A DNA stretch of 64,000 nucleotides from 13-2-20CM-68-14 sp051955535 (GTDB lineage: Bacteria; Actinomycetota; Thermoleophilia; Gaiellales; Gaiellaceae): positions 1-64,000 of the forward strand of contig JBQCGP010000091.1 in the NCBI GenBank assembly GCA_051955535.1. The letters run 5' to 3'. The notes below the pieces were generated by a model that did no database searches, was not told the DNA's origin, and saw only the letters and a program-made list of their open reading frames with translations. Made by a program: the position numbers and the translations under genes. Below are positions 49,034 to 59,243 of this stretch, piece by piece. The stretch's first letter is position 1, and every line of letters begins with the position of its first letter.

Positions 49034-51376
49034 TCACGCGCGCACGACGAGGCCGGACTCGTAGGCAGCGCACGCCCGGAGCCAGTCTGACCTCCAGTGG
49101 CCCTGTTCGTCCGACAGGATGTCTTCGAGCACGGCTGCCCGATCCGTCGGAGTGACGGGCGCGACAGCCGCGAGCTGCTGGACCCGAAAAGGAAGCGGAA
49201 GGTCTGTCCGAACGAGCGGCAGCGCGAGGACGGCATCCGCCGGCGTAAGCGTCACGTCGAGCGTCTCTGCCGCCAGGCTGCGGCGGTCGTCCGTGTCGCA
49301 ATCGAGCCTGTTGGCGACCGCGCCGATCTCCTCCGCCCCGTACCGCACTGCGAGGAGTGCGAGGACGCGCCCGCGCAGGAGCTCGAGCTCGTCGCCGAGC
49401 GCGTGCGCGAGCTCCGAGCCGGCACCCACCACCTGCCTGACCGCCGCGCAGCGGGCGAAATGCTCGGCGTCGGCCCGAAGCGTCCGATCAAGCGCCGCGG
49501 AGATCGGCACGGGGTCGGCACCCGCCGCAGCGAGCGCCGTGAGCACAGCGCGCCCGAGCTCCCGGTCGCGATGCTCGATGTACGGGAAGAGACACATCGC
49601 CGCCTGGTCTGGCGACGCAGCCCTTGTTGCCCGCACCAGGCGCACGGTCGCGGGCGTGGGCTGCTCCGACGTCTCCGCGAGCACGGCCGCGATCCGGGGC
49701 AGCGCCGCGTCGCCGAGGCGTCCGAGAGCCGCGGCCGCCGCGCTCATCGTGGCCGGGACCTCGAGCGCCGTCACCACCTCGTCGATGAGGTCGACGTCGG
49801 CAGGCCCAATCGCCGCCAGCGCCTCGGCCCGCATGCTCGAGTCGGGGTCGCGAAGCAGCGATCGCACCGTCGTGCGAAGGCGGGCTTGGGCCTCACCGTC
49901 ACCCGTCTCCGCGAGCCGCACGAGAGCCGGAAGGTACACGTCGGGTCGAGGGTCATCCGCGAGCAGAGCCAGCTCGCCGTGCTCGCCCGAGGCCTCGGAG
50001 GCGCTCGGAAGGAGGTCGAGCGCCAGCCTCACAGCTCGCCCGTCGTCGCTTCCGAGCATCTCGTGCAGGAACGCGGCAGTCTCAGCGTGCTCAACATTCA
50101 CAGGAGCGTCACGCAGCAGCCGGTGCTTCAGCGCAACGACGAGCGAGCGCGCGTAGTCGCCATAGAGCAGGACCGCAGCGGCAGTCCACGCGACGCAGAC
50201 GACGACGGTCACTGCGATGATCACGGCGACCGAGGCTCCGGCTGTGCGCAAGGCGAAGAGCACGACGCCCGTAACGCCGATTGCCATCGGCAGGCCTGCG
50301 CCCTCGACCACCGATTGCACGGCAAGCCTGTCCTCGAGCGGGAGCACCTGGAAGGACGTGTTGAGCGACGCCCTCGTGACGCCGTCGGTCAACGCGACGT
50401 CGGCGATTCGGGCGGAGGCCACGAGCGCGAACAGGGCGAGCGACTCAGGGCCCGCGGTTGTCGCCGAGACGAGCATCGCCACCGCGAACACCAGCACCAC
50501 CGCCGGATTCGCGACGATCCCGAGCCGGAGCCCGAAACGTCGCAGGAGCGGCGCGGCGAGGAGCGCGAGGAACACAAGGCTCACGGCGTTGAGAGCGATC
50601 GTGAACCGCGACAGGAACTGCGCGAGGCTATCGGCGCTGGCGAATCGGGCCGCGGCGCGGTCGAACAGGATGTACTCGGCCATGTAGGTGCCCGCGGCGG
50701 ACAGGACCTGGTAGGCCATGAGGAGCAGCACAAAGCGGCTGGAGAGAAGCAGGTGGAGTGGGGGTCGCGGTAACCCATGCGGTGCGCGCTCCACCTGGCC
50801 CAGCCGTTCGGCGAACCGGGCGGCCGTAACTGTGAGCAGCATGACGAACGCAACCTGGGCGATCGCGGCGATGAGAAACAGGGCGTTCGTCCCGCCGGGA
50901 AGGCGCAGCAGAGGTATGGCCACGAGGCCGCCGGCAAGGAAGCCGACCGCGAAGCCGGAGACGATGCGTGGGAAGTGAATCCGGATCTGCTGAACGTCGA
51001 GCAGCCGTCCGGCCTGCCCACCGACGAAAACGAAGCCAACCTGGAGCAGGATCGGGAAGAGCACGAGCAGCGGCGCGGAGACCCAAACACCCGACCACAG
51101 CGTGAGCACCGCCCACGCCCCGAAGAAGAAAAGCCCAACGAGGGACTCGACGAGAATGGCAACGTGTGGGAGCGGCCGGTGCCGGACAACCCGCGCGATC
51201 CACGCGGCGATGAGCGTTCCGAAGAGCGCGATCGCGACGAAAGTGACCGGAAGCCATTTCGACCCGTAGGCGGCGAGGAAGATCGCACTCGACGCGATCA
51301 CGAGTAGCGACTGGCTCAGACCGAACACGAACGCCTGTGCGGCCAGCAGCCTGACCACACGGCCCGCGTGGTTCAC
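49034..51376 (-). CDS. ATP/ADP-translocase-like (Npt/MFS) transporter with C-terminal HEAT repeats
   Basis: 780 residues. The first 410 or so are about 12 hydrophobic helices with Npt-family-like features (LLDVQQIRIHFPRIVSGF, LNTSFQVLPLEDRLAVQ). From about 430 to the end are HEAT-like helical repeats (LALLADDPRPDVYLPALVRL, MRAEALAAIGPADVDLIDEV). The GTG at 51376 overlaps the preceding stop (GTGA). The family assignment is by pattern only; substrate unknown. It is coupled to a cyclic-nucleotide-binding protein and an HD protein. Confidence 0.55.
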   Translation of the reverse strand: MNHAGRVVRLLAAQAFVFGLSQSLLVIASSAIFLAAYGSKWLPVTFVAIALFGTLIAAWIARVVRHRPLPHVAILVESLVGLFFFGAWAVLTLWSGVWVSAPLLVLFPILLQVGFVFVGGQAGRLLDVQQIRIHFPRIVSGFAVGFLAGGLVAIPLLRLPGGTNALFLIAAIAQVAFVMLLTVTAARFAERLGQVERAPHGLPRPPLHLLLSSRFVLLLMAYQVLSAAGTYMAEYILFDRAAARFASADSLAQFLSRFTIALNAVSLVFLALLAAPLLRRFGLRLGIVANPAVVLVFAVAMLVSATTAGPESLALFALVASARIADVALTDGVTRASLNTSFQVLPLEDRLAVQSVVEGAGLPMAIGVTGVVLFALRTAGASVAVIIAVTVVVCVAWTAAAVLLYGDYARSLVVALKHRLLRDAPVNVEHAETAAFLHEMLGSDDGRAVRLALDLLPSASEASGEHGELALLADDPRPDVYLPALVRLAETGDGEAQARLRTTVRSLLRDPDSSMRAEALAAIGPADVDLIDEVVTALEVPATMSAAAAALGRLGDAALPRIAAVLAETSEQPTPATVRLVRATRAASPDQAAMCLFPYIEHRDRELGRAVLTALAAAGADPVPISAALDRTLRADAEHFARCAAVRQVVGAGSELAHALGDELELLRGRVLALLAVRYGAEEIGAVANRLDCDTDDRRSLAAETLDVTLTPADAVLALPLVRTDLPLPFRVQQLAAVAPVTPTDRAAVLEDILSDEQGHWRSDWLRACAAYESGLVVRA

Positions 51377-51813
51377 TCGAGCACGGCGGACTCGTCGGCG
51401 CGGTCATCGGCACGCTCGCGCAGGCGCAGGACGAGCGCCCTGATTACCTCGGTGGCGAGCTCGGGCCGGTCGGCAAGCAATTCGTCCAGCACGGCCTTGC
51501 GCAACCTCAGGAGCAGCGTCGAGTCGACTGCCGTGACCGACGCCGACCGCGGGCCGGGCACGAGCACCGCGAGCTCTCCAACTGACGAGCCGGCGCCGAG
51601 CTCAGCGAAAACCTGACCGCCATGATGCACACGGACGCGACCGCTGACGACGACGTAGAGGCAATCCTCCACCGCGCCGTGCTCGATGAACGTCGAGCCC
51701 GGCTCGACCGTCACCTCTTCCGCGGTCGCGGCGACCGAGGCGAGCATACGCCCCGGCACCGCGGAGAACAGATCGACCTCGTGAAGGGCCGCCACGCGCT
51801 CGACCAGCATCAT
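51373..51813 (-). CDS. Cyclic nucleotide-binding domain protein, 146 aa
   Basis: A lone cNMP-binding beta-barrel without a DNA-binding helix-turn-helix. The fold pattern is clear: GSTFIEHGAVEDCLYVVVSG, VRVHHGGQVFAELGAGSSVG, then the phosphate-binding cassette region GELAVLVPGPRSASV. The ATG at 51813 overlaps the HD gene stop (ATGA), and its own stop overlaps the transporter start, so all three are coupled. It likely gates or signals to its neighbours (inference). Confidence 0.85.
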   Translation of the reverse strand: MMLVERVAALHEVDLFSAVPGRMLASVAATAEEVTVEPGSTFIEHGAVEDCLYVVVSGRVRVHHGGQVFAELGAGSSVGELAVLVPGPRSASVTAVDSTLLLRLRKAVLDELLADRPELATEVIRALVLRLRERADDRADESAVLE

Positions 51814-53555
51814 GACCCATGCAGACGCTCGAGCATCGAGACGAGCTCGGCGGCAGCGTACGGCCGGAACCAGGTCCGCACGTAACGGTCGCCGGGGATC
51901 ACCAGGAGCTCGAGCTCCAGCTCGGCCGTCACGTCGCCGTTTCGCTCCGCCCGCCGGATCACTCCCGTCGTGCCGACCGGCACCCACGGACTCAACGCAG
52001 CCGCCGGATACCCGCCGGTCGGCTGCACGCGCAGCCCGCGTGCGGTCGGAATGTAGACGAAGCCTGAGGGAGAGCCGGCTGTCATGACGATCTCACCCGC
52101 CGCCACACGTACGCGTCTGAGATCGGCGAAGGCTTCATCAAGTTCGAGCCCGTCGACCTTCGCTCCGCCCTGCGCGAGCTGCTTGAGGACGTGGCGAGCC
52201 TCGTTTGAACGTGGATCGACGGCGGCGCCGCGGTGGAAGCGTCGCCACTCCTGCTGGGTCGCGCCCTCGGGGCTTGCAAGCTCGGCCTCGACGGCGCTGA
52301 TGCGTCCGGCCGACTCGGGATGCACCGCCGCGACGAGCCGCGCGACAAGGTTCGCGAAGTCTGGGTTGTCTCGCGGACGCTCCACTTGAACATGGGGTTC
52401 GTCGGTAATCGCGGGGGCAGGAAGATCGAGCGCTGGAGTCCCGGCCGTGAGCATTGGCAGGACGTCCGCGAGGATCTCGCCGATTACCAGCGCAGCGCTC
52501 CCGGCGGCCGCGATCGCTGCTTCGGGCTCGAGGTACGCGCCGCGGTGGAAGGCGATCCGCACCTGGCCTTCGGCCGTCACCGTCACCGCCCGCAGGTTTG
52601 CCTCGCCGGCGCTTCTCGCGTTGTGGCCGCGAAGCAGGTACAGGTTGGCATCGTCCGCCGTCCGCATCGAGAAAACGACTTCTCCCGTGGCCGCGTCGAT
52701 CAGGATCTCGTACCCACCGGTCGTCCGCAGTGAGGTCCCTCGCTGCCGAAGGGCGTCCGCAACCCGAAGCAATCGGAGTGCGTCGAGCACGTCATCGGCA
52801 AGGTTGCGGTGCGCGACGTCCTGCGACGTGAGCCAAGCGAACGAGTCCTCGAGTGGGCTTTCGTACCAATCTGCGTTCGCCGAGGGGACGAACGGGTCCG
52901 CATCACGAGCGGAGAGCACCTCGTCCGCAACCCGGTGCGTCTCGAGGTCGGTCAGCACGGCGCGCTGGATCAGATTCCGCAACGCATCCCTGTCGTCGAG
53001 CAGCGACGCGGGGACGAGCGACTTGCTGTGAACGAGAGTGAGGCTGAGCAGCTCGCGGAGGACGACGTGGGACGGGACCCGAAGCGGCGCCGCTTCCTGG
53101 ACCGCATGCAGCCGCTGCGCGAGCGGTCCGTCGAAGACAAGGAGGGGGTCGATCAGGTCCTCAAACTCGGCTGCGAACACCGCGTGCGCCGCGTAGATCG
53201 GGTGGAGCCGCCGCCCCGCCGTTGTGAGGTCGACCATGCCGATGTCGTGCAGATATGTCGCGAGCAGACCGTAGGCGACCAGGAACGCGAACCGCTCCGA
53301 CGGGCGCGGTGAAATCAGCAGGCCGTTCGCCGTTTCGGCGAGATCGTGGTAGCAGGCCGCGACATCGCGTACGTGGATCGGGCCGTGATCCGAGAAGAGC
53401 GCGGGATGATTGATCGGGTCGGCGAGGAACAGCGGATCTGCGAGAAGTCGCTCGAGCTTCGCGGCCTGCTCGATCGGGCGCAGGTACCGCTCCTCCAGCT
53501 TGTCGAGCACCGTGGCCGGAACCGGCGCGTCCCCCCGCACCTCGTCCAACACCAT
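51810..53555 (-). CDS. HD-domain protein with C-terminal cNMP-binding-like barrel
   Basis: 581 residues. The N-terminal part has an HD-type phosphohydrolase pattern: HGPIHVRDVAACYHDL, then YLHDIGMVDLTTAGRR with a following HPIYAAH. The middle is helical; the last 110 residues resemble a cyclic-nucleotide-binding barrel (VRVAAGEIVMTAGSPSGFVY). The ATG at 53555 has TAGGCT 7 nt upstream; the frame continues further upstream only as a shadow of the thiolase gene. First gene of the three-gene set. Confidence 0.7.
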   Translation of the reverse strand: MVLDEVRGDAPVPATVLDKLEERYLRPIEQAAKLERLLADPLFLADPINHPALFSDHGPIHVRDVAACYHDLAETANGLLISPRPSERFAFLVAYGLLATYLHDIGMVDLTTAGRRLHPIYAAHAVFAAEFEDLIDPLLVFDGPLAQRLHAVQEAAPLRVPSHVVLRELLSLTLVHSKSLVPASLLDDRDALRNLIQRAVLTDLETHRVADEVLSARDADPFVPSANADWYESPLEDSFAWLTSQDVAHRNLADDVLDALRLLRVADALRQRGTSLRTTGGYEILIDAATGEVVFSMRTADDANLYLLRGHNARSAGEANLRAVTVTAEGQVRIAFHRGAYLEPEAAIAAAGSAALVIGEILADVLPMLTAGTPALDLPAPAITDEPHVQVERPRDNPDFANLVARLVAAVHPESAGRISAVEAELASPEGATQQEWRRFHRGAAVDPRSNEARHVLKQLAQGGAKVDGLELDEAFADLRRVRVAAGEIVMTAGSPSGFVYIPTARGLRVQPTGGYPAAALSPWVPVGTTGVIRRAERNGDVTAELELELLVIPGDRYVRTWFRPYAAAELVSMLERLHGS

Positions 53556-53562
53556 GGCGACG

Positions 53563-53568
53563 AGCCTA
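53563..53568 (-). promoter_or_regulatory. -10 element of the HD/cNMP/transporter operon
   Basis: TAGGCT on the minus strand, 7 nt before the ATG at 53555, with no Shine-Dalgarno. Confidence 0.4.
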
Positions 53569-53634
53569 ACCGTTTGGCGCGGCGACTTCCGCCGCGGCGG
53601 CGAAGCGCGGTCAGGCGGAGGAGAGTGTGTACGC

Positions 53635-53655
53635 GGCGGCGTCGGAAACGCCGCC
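53635..53655 (+). terminator. Terminator-like hairpin upstream of the thiolase gene
   Basis: 8 bp stem GGCGGCGT/ACGCCGCC with loop CGGAA, followed by TTTCGCTT. It lies in a divergent gap, where no upstream gene needs a terminator, and 11 nt before the thiolase -10 box. It resembles the tRNA-Met terminator in style. Confidence 0.4.
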
Positions 53656-53665
53656 TTTCGCTTAC

Positions 53666-53671
53666 TACACT
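53666..53671 (+). promoter_or_regulatory. -10 element of the thiolase gene
   Basis: TACACT followed by 7 nt and the ATG at 53679. Confidence 0.4.
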
Positions 53672-53678
53672 CGCGCTG

Positions 53679-54898
<1,220 letters not shown>

Positions 54899-54902
<4 letters not shown>

Positions 54903-55843
54903 CCGGTGTAGAGCACGCGCTCGTCGTCTCCGTCCCGCGTCGCGCGCCCTGACCGCGCGAGCCGCTCGAGATGCGCGAGCGTCTCCGCGACCGCGAAGCG
55001 GCGCTCCGTCGGCGAAAGGTCGTCTCCGAAGACGTGTAGCGAGACCTCGTAGGCGCTTCGCGGCTCGTCGGTAAGCGCCGCCTTCGTCGCGTCGAGCCGC
55101 CGGCGGTGGTGCTCGGCGAGCTCACGTGCGCGCGCAGCAGGGTCGCCGATCGGTTCGCCGTGGCCCGCGTACGCGATCCGCGGCCCGAGCTCGACCACCC
55201 GCTCGAGCGATCCAAGGTAGTCGGCGAGGGGATCGGGCTGCGCCTCCGGGTAGATGCCGACAGTCGGGCTGATCCGCGCGAGCAGCGCGTCGCCCGCGAT
55301 CAGGACGCCGTCGCGAAGGAGCGCGAGGTGGCCGTCCGCATGCCCCGGCAGGTGGACGATCTCCCAGCCGTCCAGCGAGCCGCCCGGCTCGAGCGGCTCG
55401 GGATCCACGGGGACGCGCACGAACCGCCGCAGCGCCTCCGAGTCGCGACGGAGCTCCGGAAGCTGTGCGTCCGGCAGGCCATGGGCAACCATGTGCCGCT
55501 CGAGCCGGTCGCGCGACGCTCCGTCGCCCCACACCCGCGCACACTGCTCATGGTCAAGGCGGCCCTCAAAGACGGTTGCGCCCGTGAGCTCGGCGACCGT
55601 GGCTGCATCGCCGACGTGGTCGGGATGGAAGTGCGTGACGACGACGCGCTCGAGCGGCCCGTCGAGCGACGCGAGCACCGGCGTCCACCGCGCCTCGGCC
55701 GCGGGGAGGCCGAGCCCTGCGTCGACGAGGATCCAGCCGCCGTCCGAAGCGCGTACCAGGTAGCAGTGGACGTGGTCGATGCCGAGCGGGAGCGGAAAGG
55801 TGAGGCGCCGAATCTCGTTTTCGAGCTCGATCGGCTCCGGCAT
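54899..55843 (-). CDS. Metallo-beta-lactamase fold hydrolase
   Basis: 314 residues. The complete metal motif VVTHFHPDHVGDAA, a His in HLPGHADGHLALL, the Asp in IAGDALLARI and the final His in YAGHGEP define an active MBL-fold hydrolase, similar to glyoxalase II or thioesterase-type members with a C-terminal winged-helix-like segment. The substrate is unknown. Start ATG at 55843, with TAGCTT 6 nt upstream in a 19 bp divergent gap. Confidence 0.85.
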
Positions 55844-55848
55844 CGCCG

Positions 55849-55855
55849 TAAGCTA
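55849..55855. promoter_or_regulatory. Overlapping divergent -10 elements between MBL hydrolase and livG
   Basis: The heptamer TAAGCTA reads TAAGCT on plus (8 nt before the livG ATG) and TAGCTT on minus (6 nt before the hydrolase ATG). One site thus appears to serve both leaderless genes in a 19 bp gap. Confidence 0.45.
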
Positions 55856-55862
55856 CCCGGCC

Positions 55863-56600
55863 ATGGCGCTGCTCGAAGTCGACGACGTCAGTCGCCGGTT
55901 CGGCGGCATCGTCGCCATCGACCATGTGTCGTTCGACGTCGGCGAAGGGCAGATCGTCGGCCTGATCGGGCCGAACGGTGCCGGCAAGACGACGGTGTTC
56001 AACCTGATCACGCGGATCTATCGGCCGCACGGCGGCGACATCCGAGTCGCCGGGCAGACGCTGCTCAAGGCCGCGCCGCACGCGGTCGTCAGTCGCGGGA
56101 TTGCCCGCACGTTCCAGAACCTTGCCCTGTTCACCACGATGACTGTCAGCGAGAACGTGCTCGTCGGCGGTCACGCCGGGACGTTCTTCGCACGCGAGCG
56201 CGTGCTGCGCGAGCGCGCCGACGAGGTGATCGCGTACGTCGGTCTCACCGACGTCGCCGAGCGCCCGCTGCAGGGGTTGCCGTTCTCGACGCTCAAGCGC
56301 GTCGAGATCGCGCGGGCGCTCGTGTCGCAGCCGAAGCTGCTCCTGCTCGACGAGCCCGCGGGCGGCCTCCATCACCAGCAGGTCGGCGAGCTAGGCCGTT
56401 TCATTCGCTCGCTACGCGACGACTTCAAGCTGACGATCGTGCTCGTCGAGCACCACATGAACCTCGTCATGGGCGTCTCCGATCTCGTCCACGTGCTGGA
56501 CTTCGGGCGCAAGATCGCGAGCGGTACCCCCGACGAAGTGCGGAAGGACCCGGCCGTGATCGAGGCGTACCTCGGAGCGGACATCGATGAGCCTGCTTGA
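55863..56600 (+). CDS. livG: Branched-chain amino acid ABC transporter ATP-binding protein LivG
   Basis: 245 residues. Walker A IGPNGAGKTT, Q-loop ARTFQNLALF, Walker B LLLLDEPAGG and His switch VEHHM are intact. The signature is altered (LPFSTLKRVEIARAL instead of LSYGQQRR), common in actinobacterial LivG. Start ATG at 55863. The next gene starts 14 nt before its end. Confidence 0.92.
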   Translation: MALLEVDDVSRRFGGIVAIDHVSFDVGEGQIVGLIGPNGAGKTTVFNLITRIYRPHGGDIRVAGQTLLKAAPHAVVSRGIARTFQNLALFTTMTVSENVLVGGHAGTFFARERVLRERADEVIAYVGLTDVAERPLQGLPFSTLKRVEIARALVSQPKLLLLDEPAGGLHHQQVGELGRFIRSLRDDFKLTIVLVEHHMNLVMGVSDLVHVLDFGRKIASGTPDEVRKDPAVIEAYLGADIDEPA

Positions 56601-57297
56601 GCTCGACAACGTCGTCGCGAGCTACGGCGCCATCGAGGCACTGCACGGGATCTCACTGCGCGTCGGCGAGCATGAGATCGTCGCCGTCCTCGGCCCGAAC
56701 GGCGCCGGCAAGACGACGATGCTCCGCGCGATATCAGGGACGGTGAAGAGCACGGGCAACGTGGTCATCGGCGACCGCCGCCTTGCGCGCCGCTCGCCTG
56801 AGCGAGTCGCTCGGCTCGGCGTCGCCCATGTTCCGGAGGGACGCGGAATCTACGGCCAGCTGTCGGTCCGTGACAACCTGCGTATGGGCGCCTATACACG
56901 CCGCGGGCGCGACGGCTTCAAGCAGGACTACGAGCGGGTCGTCGGCTCCTTCCCGTGGATCGGCCGCCGCGCCCGCCAGAAGGCGGGAACGCTCAGCGGC
57001 GGCGAGCAGCAGATGCTCGCGATCGCCCGCGCGCTGATGAGCCGCCCGACGCTGTTGCTCCTCGACGAGCCGTCGCTCGGACTCGCGCCGCTCGTCGCGA
57101 AGGAGATCTTCCGGATCGTGCGGACGCTCAACCAGGAGGAGAGCGTCGCGGTGCTGCTAGTCGAGCAGAACGCGCGCTCGGCGCTCGAGCTCGCGTCGCG
57201 CGGGTACGTGCTCGAGGCCGGCCGGGTCGCGGTCGCCGGCGACGCGGCCGAGCTCCAGGCCAACGAAACGATCCAGCGCGTCTACCTCGGCTACTGA
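56587..57297 (+). CDS. livF: Branched-chain amino acid ABC transporter ATP-binding protein LivF
   Basis: 236 residues with Walker A GPNGAGKTT, signature LSGGEQQM, Walker B LLLLDEPSLGLAPLV and the LivF ending ELQANETIQRVYLGY. It overlaps livG by 14 nt and livH by one, so the five Liv genes are translationally coupled. Confidence 0.95.
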   Translation: MSLLELDNVVASYGAIEALHGISLRVGEHEIVAVLGPNGAGKTTMLRAISGTVKSTGNVVIGDRRLARRSPERVARLGVAHVPEGRGIYGQLSVRDNLRMGAYTRRGRDGFKQDYERVVGSFPWIGRRARQKAGTLSGGEQQMLAIARALMSRPTLLLLDEPSLGLAPLVAKEIFRIVRTLNQEESVAVLLVEQNARSALELASRGYVLEAGRVAVAGDAAELQANETIQRVYLGY

Positions 57298-58178
57298 TGC
57301 AGCAGTTCTGGCAACAGGTCGCGCTGGGGCTCGAGAGCGGGTCGATCTACGCCTCGCTGGCGCTCGCGCTCGTGCTCGTCTACCGCGCGACCGGCGTCGT
57401 CAACTTCGCCCAGGGCGAGATGGCGATGTTCACGACCTACATCGCCTCGACGCTACTCGCGCATGGGTTCGGCTACTGGCAGATGTTCGGCGCGACGCTA
57501 GCGATCGCGTTCTTCGGCGGCCTCGCGCTGGAGCGGACGGTGATCCGTCCGGTCGAGCGGGCGCCGGAGCTTACGGTCGTCGTCGTGACGGTTGGGCTGC
57601 TGATCGCTATCAACGGGCTCGCAACCTGGGTCTGGGGGCCGGAGATCAAGTTCTTCCCCAGCATGTTCCCGACCCACAGCTCGAAGATCGGCGGCGTGAC
57701 GATCCCGCTCGACGCACTCGAGGTCACCGGCGTGATGCTCGGGATCGTGCTGACGATGTTCCTCTTCTTCCGGTACACGAAGCTCGGGCTTGCGCTCCGC
57801 GCGGTGGCGACCGAGCCGGATGTCAGCCGCCTGCTCGGGGTTCGCGTCGGCTGGATGCTCGCGATCGGCTGGGGCCTCGCCGCGCTGCTCGGTGCCGTCT
57901 CGGGCCTGCTCGCGGCGCCGATCTTCTTCCTGACGCCGAACATGATGCAGGGGATCCTGCTCTACGCGTTCGCCGCGGCGGTGCTCGGCGGAATCGACAG
58001 CCCAGTCGGCGCCGTCGTCGGCGGGCTTCTGATCGGGGTCGGGATCAACCTGCTGACGACGTACGTGCCGTCGATCACGGCGGAGCTCCAGCTGCCGGTC
58101 GTGCTCGGATTGCTTCTGCTCGTGCTGGTCGTGCGGCCGGCCGGGCTCTTCGGTGAGGCGCACGTGGAGCGCGTGTGA
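57297..58178 (+). CDS. livH: Branched-chain amino acid ABC transporter permease LivH
   Basis: 293 residues with about eight helices and the LivH pattern NFAQGEMAMF, plus VATEPDVSRLLGVRV in the cytoplasmic coupling loop. ATG at 57297 overlaps the livF stop (TGATG). The frame continues upstream only across livF and is not coding there. Confidence 0.93.
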   Translation: MQQFWQQVALGLESGSIYASLALALVLVYRATGVVNFAQGEMAMFTTYIASTLLAHGFGYWQMFGATLAIAFFGGLALERTVIRPVERAPELTVVVVTVGLLIAINGLATWVWGPEIKFFPSMFPTHSSKIGGVTIPLDALEVTGVMLGIVLTMFLFFRYTKLGLALRAVATEPDVSRLLGVRVGWMLAIGWGLAALLGAVSGLLAAPIFFLTPNMMQGILLYAFAAAVLGGIDSPVGAVVGGLLIGVGINLLTTYVPSITAELQLPVVLGLLLLVLVVRPAGLFGEAHVERV

Positions 58179-59170
58179 ACTGGCTCGCCGGCTTCCGCGC
58201 CCTCCTGCTCGCGTCGTCGGTCGGGCTCGTCGTCCTGCTGCCCTTCCTCGTCAGCAACTACCACACCTACCAGCTCGCCCAGGTCGCGATCTACACGATC
58301 GCCGTGATCGGCGTAAACATCGTCACCGGCTACGCGGGCCAGATCTCGCTCGGCCACGGCGCCTTCATGCTCATCGGCGCGTACACGACCTCCTCGCTGA
58401 TCGTCCACGCGAACTTCCCGTACGGCGCCACGATCCCGCTCGCTGGCGTGATCGCAGGCGTGGCCGGTTTCCTCTTCGGCTTCCCGGCCCTGCGGCTCGC
58501 CGGCGTCTACCTCGCGCTCGCGACCCTCGCGATCGCGACCGCGCTGCCGGGCGTCGCCGAGCACTTCTCCGGCCTGACCGGCGGAAGCATCGGACTACGG
58601 CTGCCGACGCCCACGCCGCCGTTCGGCTGGAACGTCTCGGACAACGTCTGGATCTACGTCTTGAGCTGGGCGATCGCGGGACTGATGTTCGTGCTGTCGT
58701 GGCTGATCCTCCGCGGCCGGTTCGGCCGCGCGCTGCGTGCGATCCGCGACCGCCACGCGGCCGCTGTCTCGTCCGGCGTCAACCTCGCCCTCTACAAGAC
58801 GCTGGCCTTCGGGGTCTCGGCGGCGTTTGCCGGCGTCTCGGGCTCCCTCCTCGTGCTCTCGCTCGGTTACATCAACCCGAGCGTCTTCCCGCTGACCCTC
58901 TCGATCCTGCTGCTGACGGGCGCAGTGGTCGGCGGCTTGGGAACGCTTCCCGGCCCGGTCTTCGGCGGACTTCTGATCGTGTACCTCTGGGTGACGCCGT
59001 TTTACGCGAATCTCCAGCACGTGCCGAAGGACGCACCGCCGGTCATTTACGGCGTCCTGACGATCCTCGTCATGTTCGCTGTCCCGAACGGCATCGTGGG
59101 CACGCTGCGGCGGCTCGTTCGGGTCTCCAGGCGCGGCGCGACCGCAAAGGGTGCGACGACCACCGCCTAA
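58175..59170 (+). CDS. livM: Branched-chain amino acid ABC transporter permease LivM
   Basis: 331 residues with about ten helices, the motif GYAGQISLGHGAFMLIGAY and the coupling segment AIRDRHAAAVSSGVNL. GTG at 58175 overlaps the livH stop (GTGA). Together LivH and LivM form the transport pore. Confidence 0.95.
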   Translation: MNWLAGFRALLLASSVGLVVLLPFLVSNYHTYQLAQVAIYTIAVIGVNIVTGYAGQISLGHGAFMLIGAYTTSSLIVHANFPYGATIPLAGVIAGVAGFLFGFPALRLAGVYLALATLAIATALPGVAEHFSGLTGGSIGLRLPTPTPPFGWNVSDNVWIYVLSWAIAGLMFVLSWLILRGRFGRALRAIRDRHAAAVSSGVNLALYKTLAFGVSAAFAGVSGSLLVLSLGYINPSVFPLTLSILLLTGAVVGGLGTLPGPVFGGLLIVYLWVTPFYANLQHVPKDAPPVIYGVLTILVMFAVPNGIVGTLRRLVRVSRRGATAKGATTTA

Positions 59171-59243
59171 CACGGACTTCTCGACTACGTCAAAATAGGC
59201 ACGAATCGGAATTACCGGTTCGACACCTACGAGAGGAGAATCG

